Below are positions 57,045 through 64,000 of a DNA stretch of 64,000 nt, in pieces. The position numbers and the translations under genes are program-made. Source of the stretch: Elusimicrobia bacterium GWA2_61_42 (GTDB lineage Bacteria > Elusimicrobiota > Elusimicrobia > Elusimicrobiales > UBA9959); contig MGTU01000012.1 of assembly GCA_001799615.1 (NCBI GenBank), forward strand, positions 1 to 64,000, written 5' to 3'. The notes under the pieces were generated by a model, which saw only the letters and a program-made list of their open reading frames with translations, was not told the DNA's origin and ran no database searches. Numbering within the stretch: position 1 is the stretch's first letter; every line of letters starts with the position of its first letter.

Positions 57045-57989
57045 CTACTTCAGCGCCTTGTCCAGGCCGAACAGCGCGGCGCCGTGCGAGCCCAGGTCGG
57101 CGTTGTCGGCCACCCGTATCTTTACCCTGGCGAAAGGCGTCTTTATCTGCTGCGCGCCCAGCACCTTGTTCATCGCCGGCATGAACCACTTCCTGGCCCG
57201 GGAAACGCCGCCGGTCAGGACGACGCAGTCCGGGTTCAGCACCAGGATCAGGGCCGCCAGGCCGCGCCCCAGGTAATGCCCGGTTTCCGCCCAGACCCGG
57301 CGGGCCCCGGCGTGCCCGGCGGCCGCGGCGTTAGTGAGGCAGATGGTATTGAATTTTTCGTGCCCGGGCGCCGCGAATTTTTTAATAAAAGCGGTTTCGT
57401 TCTTTATAAGTTCGCGGGCGCGCGCCATTATGGCGTAGCTGCCGCAATAGGCTTCCAGGCAGCCGCGGCCGCCGCAGTGGCAGGGGCGGCCGTCGGGCTC
57501 TATCTTCACGTGCCCGGCCTCGCCGGCCGAACCGGTGCCGCCGTGGTACAGTTTGCCGTCCAGTACCAGGCCGGACCCTATGCCGGTACCCAGCGTCAGC
57601 GCCAGGATATTGCCTTTCTTGCGCTCCATTTCTATTTCATAAGCGCCCCAGGCCGCCATATTCGCGTCGTTCTCCATGGAGCAGGGCAGGCCGGTGGATC
57701 TCTCCAGCGGGCCGGCGATCTTTACCGAGCGCCAGCCCAGGTTGGGGGAAAAGCGCAGTATGCCGCGCTCGGGATCCACGTCGCCCGCGGCGCCGATGCC
57801 GATGGAAACGAGCTGGCGGCCGTAGTCGCGCCTGAAGCCCTCGACGGCGGCGGCCAGGCGCTTGACGAAGGCCTGGGGGCCCTTTGAGGCCTCGGTACGG
57901 AACCGCTCCTGCGCCAGCAGTTTGCCGGCGCGGTTGACCACCACCAGCTTGGTGTTAGTGCCGCCTATATCGATGCCTATTCCGAACAT
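57045..57989 (-). CDS. ROK-family sugar kinase (glucokinase-like)
   Basis: GIDIGGTNTKL at the N-terminus binds ATP phosphates; ENDANMAAWGAYE holds the catalytic aspartate; TLGTGIGSGL and GEAGHVKI follow; the ROK zinc site is CHCGGRGCLEAYCG. The 314 residues are typical of bacterial ROK glucokinase, but N-acetylhexosamines are also possible. It lies 19 bases after folC and 62 before lptD. Confidence 0.9.
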   Translation of the reverse strand: MFGIGIDIGGTNTKLVVVNRAGKLLAQERFRTEASKGPQAFVKRLAAAVEGFRRDYGRQLVSIGIGAAGDVDPERGILRFSPNLGWRSVKIAGPLERSTGLPCSMENDANMAAWGAYEIEMERKKGNILALTLGTGIGSGLVLDGKLYHGGTGSAGEAGHVKIEPDGRPCHCGGRGCLEAYCGSYAIMARARELIKNETAFIKKFAAPGHEKFNTICLTNAAAAGHAGARRVWAETGHYLGRGLAALILVLNPDCVVLTGGVSRARKWFMPAMNKVLGAQQIKTPFARVKIRVADNADLGSHGAALFGLDKALK

Positions 57990-58008
57990 AGAATCTCCTT
58001 GGAACCGG

Positions 58009-59298
58009 TCACTTGCCGCCCGCTCCGCCCTCGCCCAGCATCCGCAGCGCGGACCCGGCCAGGTAGAAAGAACCCAGCACCGCCGCGGTGCCCGCCCGGG
58101 AAGCCGCCAGCAGCGCCGCCCGCGTGTCCTGCTGCACCTCCACTTCCGCGTCCGGCCGCAGGGCGGAAAGTTCGTCCGCCAGCGCGCACGGGTCCGCCGC
58201 GCGCGGCGAATCCGGCCTGGTAAAAATAAATTTTTTAGACAGGGGCGCCAGCAGCTTCAAGACGCCGGCGCGCTCCTTGTCCGCCATGATGCCCACCACG
58301 AAAGCCGCCTGCCGCCCCGCGAAAGGCGAGGCCTTCCAGGTAGTGGCGAAGGCCCGCGCGGCCTCCTCGTTGTGGGCCCCGTCCAGGACGAAAAGCGCCT
58401 TGCCGAAAGCCGGCCCGCCGCGCACCGCCTGGAACCGCCCGGGCCACCTGGCCGCCGCGAAACCGGCCGCGGCGTGGGCCCGGCTGACCGGCCAGCCCAG
58501 GCCCCGCAGCATCTCCAGGCCTTCCCAGGCCAGCGTGGCGTTTATCACCTGCGCCTCGCCCAGGAGGCCGAAAGGGTACTCTTCCCCGCTCTTCTTGTGG
58601 CGCAGGACCATCCTGTTGTTCTCCCAGTCGCGGGCCGCTATTTCAAAGACGGGGGCGAAGAAATGGCATTGGGCGTTCTTTTCCGCCGCTTCTTTGGAGA
58701 TCTCGGACATGGCGTCGGCGGGGAGGATGGGCGCCAGGCAGACGCAGCCCTCTTTGATGATCCCGGCCTTCTGCGCGGCTATCTCGGGCAGGGTGCAGCC
58801 CAGGTACTGCTTGTGGTCGTAATCCACGGAGGTTATCACGGCGAGCTCCGGCTTGGGCAGCACGTTGGTGGTATCCCAGCGGCCGCCTATGCCCACCTCG
58901 ATAACGGCCAGGTCGGTCTTCTCCCTTTCGAAATAAAGGAAAGCCATGCAGGTCAACAGCTCGAAAAAGCCCAGGTCGGGCCCGGCCGCCAGCACCTCTT
59001 CGAAAAGGGCGGTAAAACAGGTTTCGCTTACCGGTTCCCCCCCCAGCTGGATGCGCTCGGTGACGCTGAGCAGGTGCGGGGAGATGAACAGCCCCGTCTT
59101 AAGCCCGGCGGCGCGCGCGGCGGCCTCGAAAAGGGCGCAGACCGAGCCCTTGCCGTTGGTGCCCGTAACGTGCACGGTCTTCAGGCGGAGCTGAGGGTTG
59201 CCCAGTTTTCCCAGGCAGGCGTAGACGCGCGCCAGGCCGTCCTTCTTCACGAAGTCCTGCCGCGCGAATAAATTTTTCTTCGCTTCCTCGAAAGTCAT
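58009..59298 (-). CDS. folC: Folylpolyglutamate/dihydrofolate synthase
   Basis: A Mur-ligase-like enzyme of 429 residues adding glutamate to folates. P-loop is VTGTNGKGS (about 45-53), then ISPHLLSVTERIQL, EVGIGGRWDTTN, SVDYDHKQYLG and LDGAHNEEAARA. All key motifs of FolC are present. It lies 39 bases after murA. Confidence 0.94.
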   Translation of the reverse strand: MTFEEAKKNLFARQDFVKKDGLARVYACLGKLGNPQLRLKTVHVTGTNGKGSVCALFEAAARAAGLKTGLFISPHLLSVTERIQLGGEPVSETCFTALFEEVLAAGPDLGFFELLTCMAFLYFEREKTDLAVIEVGIGGRWDTTNVLPKPELAVITSVDYDHKQYLGCTLPEIAAQKAGIIKEGCVCLAPILPADAMSEISKEAAEKNAQCHFFAPVFEIAARDWENNRMVLRHKKSGEEYPFGLLGEAQVINATLAWEGLEMLRGLGWPVSRAHAAAGFAAARWPGRFQAVRGGPAFGKALFVLDGAHNEEAARAFATTWKASPFAGRQAAFVVGIMADKERAGVLKLLAPLSKKFIFTRPDSPRAADPCALADELSALRPDAEVEVQQDTRAALLAASRAGTAAVLGSFYLAGSALRMLGEGGAGGK

Positions 59299-59337
59299 CA
59301 GCGTTCAACTCCGGCCGGGCGCCCGGCGGGCCCCGGC

Positions 59338-60594
59338 TTAAGCCTTCACCCGGGACGCGTCCACGCCCAGGTCTTTGAGCTTGTGCTCGAGTTTTTCATA
59401 GCCGCGGTCTATGTGGTAGATGCGGCGTATAAGCGTTTTGCCTTTGGCGGCGGCCGCCGCCACCACCAGGGCCGCGCCGGCCCTGAGGTCGGAGGCCATC
59501 ACCGGGGCGCCCAGGAGTTCCGCCACGCCCCGCACCACCGCCTTCTTGTCCGTCACCGTGATGTCCGCGCCCATGCGCACCAGCTCGGGCGCGTGCATAA
59601 AGCGGTTCTCGAAGATGTGCTCCTGCACTTCGCTCACGCCGTTGGCGCGCGCCATGAAAGCCATCCAGGGCGCCTGCAGGTCGGTAGGGAAACCGGGGTG
59701 CGGCTTGGTGACCACGCTCACGGGCCGGGGCCGCCCGCGCGGCGCCTCTACCTCTATGGAATCTTTGTAAGCCGTGATCCTGACGCCGGCTTTCTTCATG
59801 CAGCGGATCAGCGCGTCCAGGTTCCTGGGAGCGGCGTTGAGCAGTTTTATCTTCCCCCCCACGGCGGCGCACAGCAGCATGAAGGTGCCGGCCTCTATGC
59901 GGTCGGGCATTACGGTGTACTTAAGGCCTTTCAGCGAGGCCGCGCCGCGGATCTTTATCGTCGGGGTGCCGGCGCCTTCCACCAGGGCGCCCATCTTGGT
60001 AAGGGCGTTGGCCAGGTCCTCTATCTCGGGCTCCCTGGCGCAGCCCTCCAGGGTGGTCACGCCTTCTATCAGCGCGGCGCACATCATCAGGTTCTCGGTG
60101 GCGCCCACGCTGGGGAAGCGGAACTTCACCCTGCCGGCTTTTAATTTTTTGGCGGTGAGGATCACGTCGCCCTTCTCGTAGGAGACCTGCGCGCCCAGCT
60201 TCTTGAAACCTTCCAGGTGGATGTCTATGGGGCGCATGCCTATGGAGCAGCCGCCGGGCAGCGAGAAGCGGACTTTTTTAAAGCGCGCCAGCAGCGGGCC
60301 GGACACCAGCATGGAGGCGCGCATCTTGCGCACCAGGTCGTAGGGCGCGTGCAGCTTGAGCGCGCCGCGCTCCTCGGCCACGAAGTTGCCGTAGCCGTAA
60401 AAGCAGTTCTTGCCCAGGTAATTGAGCAGCTCGAAGGTGGACCGGATATCCATCAGCTCCGGGACGTTCTTTATTTCGCATTTCTCCCGGGTCAGCAGGG
60501 TGGCGGCCAGGATAGGCAAAGCCGCGTTCTTGGAACCGCTTATCGTGGTCTGCCCGCTCAAGGGCCTGCCGCCGCGTATTATAAAATTATCCAT
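59338..60594 (-). CDS. murA: UDP-N-acetylglucosamine 1-carboxyvinyltransferase
   Basis: It commits UDP-GlcNAc to peptidoglycan. K22 (SGSKNAALP), the catalytic loop LPGGCSIGMRP with C116, and the PTDLQAPWMAFMA region are intact over 418 residues. A cysteine rather than aspartate at the loop predicts fosfomycin sensitivity (inference). The start overlaps prmC by eight bases. Confidence 0.97.
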   Translation of the reverse strand: MDNFIIRGGRPLSGQTTISGSKNAALPILAATLLTREKCEIKNVPELMDIRSTFELLNYLGKNCFYGYGNFVAEERGALKLHAPYDLVRKMRASMLVSGPLLARFKKVRFSLPGGCSIGMRPIDIHLEGFKKLGAQVSYEKGDVILTAKKLKAGRVKFRFPSVGATENLMMCAALIEGVTTLEGCAREPEIEDLANALTKMGALVEGAGTPTIKIRGAASLKGLKYTVMPDRIEAGTFMLLCAAVGGKIKLLNAAPRNLDALIRCMKKAGVRITAYKDSIEVEAPRGRPRPVSVVTKPHPGFPTDLQAPWMAFMARANGVSEVQEHIFENRFMHAPELVRMGADITVTDKKAVVRGVAELLGAPVMASDLRAGAALVVAAAAAKGKTLIRRIYHIDRGYEKLEHKLKDLGVDASRVKA

Positions 60595-61432
60595 GAATTC
60601 TCCCGAAGACGAACCGTTCTATCCCGTTGAGGTCTTTAAAGGTCTTTGTTTCTTTCCAGACGGCCGCCGGCATCGCCGCCGCCAGGTTTTTGGCCTGGCT
60701 GCCGCCCAGCTCCAGGAGCAGCGCCCCGCCTTTCTTAAGGCGCGCCGGGGAAAGCTTCACCAGCATGCGCGCCACGTCCAGCCCGTCCCCGCCGCCGTCC
60801 AGGGCCACCTTGGGCTCGCTCAGCACTTCGGGCGACAGGCCGGGGATCACCCGGGTGGGGATATACGGGGGATTGGAAACTATCAGGTCGAAGGGGCCGC
60901 GCACGGGGGTCAGCGTGGCGGTCCTTATGAATTTAACCCGCTTGGCCAGCCCCAGCGCCTCGGCGTTGCCGGCGGCGCAGGCGATGGCCCTGGCGGACTT
61001 TTCCGCCGCGGTAAGCCTGAGCCCCGGGAATTCTTTTGCCAGCCAGAAGCCGATGGCGCCGCTGCCGGCGCCGTAATCCAGCGCGGCAAGTTCGCCGCGC
61101 CTGCCCTTAAGGAACTCCGCGGCCAGCCCCACCAGCTCTTCCGTTTCCGGGCGGGGCACCAGCACGCGCTTGTCCACGTTTATCCGCAGCCCGCGGAAGT
61201 CCTGCCAGCCGAGGATGTAGGCCAGGGGCTCGCCCTGTTCTTTGAGGGCCAGGCCTTTTTTGAATTTGCGCAGCGCGGCGGCGGAGACGGGCAGGTCCGG
61301 GTCGGCCAGCAGGTTCAGGCGGGGCACGCCCATGGCGTCGGCCAGCAGCCACTGGGCGTTAAGCCCGGGTTCTTCTACTCCGCACCCGGCCAGCCGGCCG
61401 GAAGCCTCAATCAGTATCTTTCCGGCTTTCAT
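60587..61432 (-). CDS. prmC: Release-factor glutamine N5-methyltransferase
   Basis: It methylates the GGQ glutamine of release factors. The N-terminal helical domain (about 1-75) is followed by the SAM fold with [15 protein letters not shown] and the substrate motif SNPPYIP. The 281 residues are standard. It overlaps its substrate gene prfA by 26 bases and murA by eight, the usual prfA-prmC order. Confidence 0.95.
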   Translation of the reverse strand: MKAGKILIEASGRLAGCGVEEPGLNAQWLLADAMGVPRLNLLADPDLPVSAAALRKFKKGLALKEQGEPLAYILGWQDFRGLRINVDKRVLVPRPETEELVGLAAEFLKGRRGELAALDYGAGSGAIGFWLAKEFPGLRLTAAEKSARAIACAAGNAEALGLAKRVKFIRTATLTPVRGPFDLIVSNPPYIPTRVIPGLSPEVLSEPKVALDGGGDGLDVARMLVKLSPARLKKGGALLLELGGSQAKNLAAAMPAAVWKETKTFKDLNGIERFVFGRIHG

Positions 61433-62477
61433 CGGTCTCCTGTGTAATGTTCAGCCTGATCTCTTCCAGCATGTCCTTGATCTCGCCTTCCAGGATGGTC
61501 TGCAGGTTATGCCAGGAAATCTGTATGCGGTGGTCCGTCACGCGGTTCTGCGGAAAATTATAGGTGCGGATCTTCTCGGAGCGGTCGCCCGTGCCCACCT
61601 GGCTCTTGCGCGCCCCGGCGTTGGCCTTGGCCTGGTTCTCCTCGCTGATCTGGGCCAGCTTGGCCGCCAGCATGGCCATGGCTTTCGCGCGGTTCTTGCC
61701 CTGGGAGCGCTCCTCCTGGCAGGCGGTGATGATGCCGGTGGGCAGATGCGTTATGCGCACCGCGGTCTCCACCTTGTTGACGTTCTGGCCGCCGGCGCCG
61801 CTGGACCGGTAGGTGTCCATCTTCAGGTCTTTGGCCTCTATCTTTATTTCCACCTCGTCCACTTCGTGCATGACGGCCACGGTGACGGTGGAGGTGTGCA
61901 CGCGCCCCGACGCCTCGGTCTGGGGCACGCGCTGCACGCGGTGCACGCCGCCCTCGTATTTGAGCCAGGCGTAAACGTCGGTCCCGGAAATATAGAGCAC
62001 GGCGTTCTTTATGCCTTTCAGGCCCGTGGTGGAAAGGTCGCGCAGCTCCGCCTTCCAGCCCATGTTCTGGGCGAAGCGCGTGTACATGCGCAGCAGGTCG
62101 CCGGCGAAAAGCGCGGATTCGTCGCCGCCTACGCCGGCGCGGAGCTCGAGGAAGATGTTCTTTGTGTCCGCCGGGTCCGGCGGGAGGATCAGGAGCTTGA
62201 GCTTTTTTTCCTGGGCGACGGCGGCGGCCTCCAGGGCGGGCAGTTCCGCGGCGGCCATTTCGGCTATTTCGGGGTCGGTGTTGGACACCATCTGGCGGGT
62301 GTCTTCCGCCTCTTTGCGGGCCTTTTGAGCGGCGGCCACGGTGTCCAGCAGGTTGCGGCACTCCGCGTGCCGGCGGGAAAACTTCTCTATATCGTCCGGC
62401 TTCAGGCCGCCGGAAGCGAGGCGCGCCTCTATCTCGGCGAACTCCCGTTTTATAGCGTTAAGTTCTTCTTCAAGCAT
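61407..62477 (-). CDS. prfA: Peptide chain release factor 1
   Basis: It reads UAA and UAG. Stop-recognition region [28 protein letters not shown] and peptidyl-transfer motif [20 protein letters not shown] are present; 356 residues. RF1 identity rests on the PQT (PxT) tripeptide region. No clear ribosome site precedes the ATG; the upstream rpmE terminator ends 48 bases away. Confidence 0.96.
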   Translation of the reverse strand: MLEEELNAIKREFAEIEARLASGGLKPDDIEKFSRRHAECRNLLDTVAAAQKARKEAEDTRQMVSNTDPEIAEMAAAELPALEAAAVAQEKKLKLLILPPDPADTKNIFLELRAGVGGDESALFAGDLLRMYTRFAQNMGWKAELRDLSTTGLKGIKNAVLYISGTDVYAWLKYEGGVHRVQRVPQTEASGRVHTSTVTVAVMHEVDEVEIKIEAKDLKMDTYRSSGAGGQNVNKVETAVRITHLPTGIITACQEERSQGKNRAKAMAMLAAKLAQISEENQAKANAGARKSQVGTGDRSEKIRTYNFPQNRVTDHRIQISWHNLQTILEGEIKDMLEEIRLNITQETDESRKDTD

Positions 62478-62524
62478 AGGCTTTCACTGCCTGAAACAGG
62501 AAATTTCCCGCCGCGCCTTTACAT

Positions 62525-62561
62525 AAAAAAACGGGCGTTCCATTACAGGAACGCCCGTTCT
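62525..62561 (-). terminator. Terminator after rpmE
   Basis: On the minus strand AACGGGCGTTCC-TGTAAT-GGAACGCCCGTT followed by a T run. Confidence 0.9.
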
Positions 62562-62571
62562 TACGGCGCAG

Positions 62572-62949
62572 CTACTTGCTCTCGGGCTTCGTTTCCGCCT
62601 TGGGGGCGACCTTGGGAGCGGCGGCTTTCGCGGTCTTCTCGTCGCCCTTCTTGAGGGGGGCGGAGGAGAGGATCTTGCGCTTTACGGCGTGGCGCGGCGT
62701 GACGGATTTCACGACGACCTTCTTGGCCTTGCGCTCCACCATCTTGCCGTCGGTGGAGGCGAACTTCGTGTTGAAGCGTTCCACGCGGCCGGCGGTGTCG
62801 AGCAGCTTCTGTTTGCCGGTATAGAAAGGGTGGCAGGCGGCGCAGATCTCAACCTTTATCGAAGGCTTTACCGCGCGGGTGGTGAAAGTGTTGCCGCAGA
62901 CGCAGGACACTTCGCAGATATTGTAGCTGGGGTGGATGTCGTTTTTCAT
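62572..62949 (-). CDS. rpmE: Ribosomal protein L31 with C-terminal extension
   Basis: The start is ATG 62949 ([10 protein letters not shown]) with GAGG seven bases ahead, giving 125 residues. Residues 1-68 are L31 with its zinc cysteines (CVCG and [13 protein letters not shown]). A further 55 or so residues form a Lys/Ala/Pro-rich tail, unusual as L31 is normally 65-90 residues. It has its own promoter and terminator. Confidence 0.93.
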   Translation of the reverse strand: MKNDIHPSYNICEVSCVCGNTFTTRAVKPSIKVEICAACHPFYTGKQKLLDTAGRVERFNTKFASTDGKMVERKAKKVVVKSVTPRHAVKRKILSSAPLKKGDEKTAKAAAPKVAPKAETKPESK

Positions 62950-62984
62950 AATCTTTTCCTCTGAATGTAAATCTGTGAACACTA

Positions 62985-62993
62985 ATTATAGCA
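62985..62993 (-). promoter_or_regulatory. Extended -10 promoter of rpmE
   Basis: Minus strand TGCTATAAT (TGn plus perfect -10), with a predicted start near 62978 and a leader of about 28 bases. No -35 needed or seen. Confidence 0.6.
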
Positions 62994-63028
62994 TAATTGC
63001 GCCGCCATGGGGAACGGGCGCCCGCGGC

Positions 63029-63952
63029 CTATTTCTTGCCTATCTTGGCCAGCGGGTTGACGGACTTGCCGGAAGGGGTGATGATCTCGAAATGCAGGTG
63101 GGGCCCGGTGGACATGCCGGTGGACCCGACTTTGCCCAGCAGGGTTTTGGACTTCTGTACGGTTTCCCCCACCGCCACGCTGGCCTGGGACAAATGGCCG
63201 TAGCGGCACAGGGAACCGTCCTTATGGCGCACCTCGACCACGTTGCCGTAGCCGCCTTTCCAGCCGGAATAGGTCACCGTACCGGAGCGCGACGGGTAGA
63301 CCGGCGTGCCCAGCGGCATGGGGATATCGGCGCCGTTATGGAAGATCTTTCTTTTGAGCACCGGGTGGTAGCGCACGCCGAAGCGCGAGCTGATGCGGCC
63401 GAAACTGCGCAGCGGCATGCGGTAGGTGTCCAGGTCGATATAGACCGCCGGCAGGTAGACCCGGTCGCCTTTCCTGAACTTGTGGTTCACGAGCAGCGCC
63501 GAAGGCGGCAGGCCGTTATCGTCCACGATCTCCGCCTTGAAGGACTTCAGGTCGCGGCTTTTGCCGCAGTACCTGGCGGCGATGCCGTTGAGGGTTTCGC
63601 CGTTGGCGCTTACCTCGTAAAGCAGGCCGCGGCCGTTGTGCACCCTGATATAGCCGCCGCGGGACAGGAAAATGAACTCGTTGGAGTTGGTGCTCTGCAG
63701 CGAGCGGATATCGGTGCCGTAAGCCGAAGCTATGGAGCGGATATCCTCGCCTTTTACCACCTTATGGCGCGCGTGGATCAGGCGCGGGATCCTGCGGAAC
63801 GCCTCGGGCGACGGTTCGGCGGGCCCGGGTGGGGTCATCACCGAGAACCTGGCGTAGTAGAAAGGGGAAACGCCCGGGACCATGGCGCCTGAAAGCGCCG
63901 CAGTGCCGAGCGTCAACCCCAGCGCGACCGCCAGTTTTCCGCGTCCCGTCAT
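63029..63952 (-). CDS. M23-family peptidase with LysM-like region
   Basis: A signal or anchor sequence (about 6-26) is followed by one or two LysM-like segments (HKVVKGEDIRSIASAYGT near 62; YEVSANGETLNGIAARY near 110). The M23 domain (about 195-300) has HNGADIPMPLGTPV, and GPHLHFEI with the HxH zinc motif; the first ligand H-x3-D is in this HNGAD. It would cut peptidoglycan cross-bridges or activate amidases at division. It follows the next upstream gene by two bases. Confidence 0.92.
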   Translation of the reverse strand: MTGRGKLAVALGLTLGTAALSGAMVPGVSPFYYARFSVMTPPGPAEPSPEAFRRIPRLIHARHKVVKGEDIRSIASAYGTDIRSLQSTNSNEFIFLSRGGYIRVHNGRGLLYEVSANGETLNGIAARYCGKSRDLKSFKAEIVDDNGLPPSALLVNHKFRKGDRVYLPAVYIDLDTYRMPLRSFGRISSRFGVRYHPVLKRKIFHNGADIPMPLGTPVYPSRSGTVTYSGWKGGYGNVVEVRHKDGSLCRYGHLSQASVAVGETVQKSKTLLGKVGSTGMSTGPHLHFEIITPSGKSVNPLAKIGKK

Positions 63953-63954
63953 CC

Positions 63955-64000
63955 TTATCTGTCGTACCCCATTTCCATGGATTTGAGGAAGTCCTTGTTG
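63955..64000 (-). CDS. C-terminal end of an unidentified gene
   Basis: The frame reads NKDFLKSMEMGYDR then TAA (63957-63955), two bases ahead of the M23 peptidase start. Fourteen residues are visible, too few to name the product. Close spacing suggests it shares an operon with the peptidase. Confidence 0.6.
   Translation of the reverse strand, partial: NKDFLKSMEMGYDR

Overview
The window is GC-rich, densely coded chromosomal DNA from a Gram-negative (diderm) bacterium: it encodes LptD, Lgt, Pal-CpoB-TolB, a PorV/PorQ-type barrel and MurA. Isoleucine is often coded by ATA. The mix of a B12-dependent ribonucleotide reductase, large SBBP/carboxypeptidase-regulatory surface proteins, FecR-domain proteins and a sigma-54 module fits Elusimicrobiota best, but that placement is inference from gene content; no rRNA or universal marker was aligned. 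No prophage, CRISPR array or intact insertion sequence was found.

Layout. 1-5235 (minus): a sigma-54 island. A divergent short RpoN, a soluble PAS histidine kinase and an NtrC-type response regulator form one overlapping operon. It is followed by three tandem 18-bp inverted repeats, a -24/-12 promoter and a large exported fibre-like protein that runs off the left edge. This self-contained regulator-plus-promoter-plus-target arrangement is the most interesting part of the window. 5475-11279 (plus): nrdJ, then tmk-holB-metG. 11350-15720 (minus): psd-pssA, tRNA-Leu(UAA), a NYN-domain protein, a thioredoxin/DUF3738 lipoprotein, an O-methyltransferase and a secreted protein. 15838-22073 (plus): phosphohexomutase, enolase, ftsB, MBL hydrolase, HAD phosphatase, lgt and a pseudouridine synthase.

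22120-24113 (minus): DUF4912 and GH57 (glycogen branching). 24236-27060 (plus): a Tdh homologue lacking catalytic zinc ligands, a Kbl-type alpha-oxoamine synthase and a membrane-anchored ferritin-like protein. 27065-31022 (minus): nusB, ligA and a PurH homologue lacking catalytic motifs in both domains. 31211-34058 (plus): slipin, hemW and two unknown membrane proteins. 34123-47103 (minus): a surface operon driven by a near-perfect sigma-70 promoter: FecR-domain protein, outer-membrane barrel, a protein of about 3058 residues with three repeated propeller units, and a PorV/PorQ-like barrel.

47238-52780: a CDF zinc exporter diverging from polyprenyl synthase-menA (menaquinone), then pal-cpoB-tolB. 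52841-63952 (minus): an envelope and housekeeping run (M23 peptidase; rpmE; prfA-prmC-murA-folC-ROK kinase-lptD-epimerase-tdk) ending in a stand-alone IS-transposase N-terminal domain. Several genes (tmk, phosphohexomutase, hemW, czcD, polyprenyl synthase) have a -10 box only 6-9 bases before the start codon and no ribosome binding site, suggesting leaderless transcripts.
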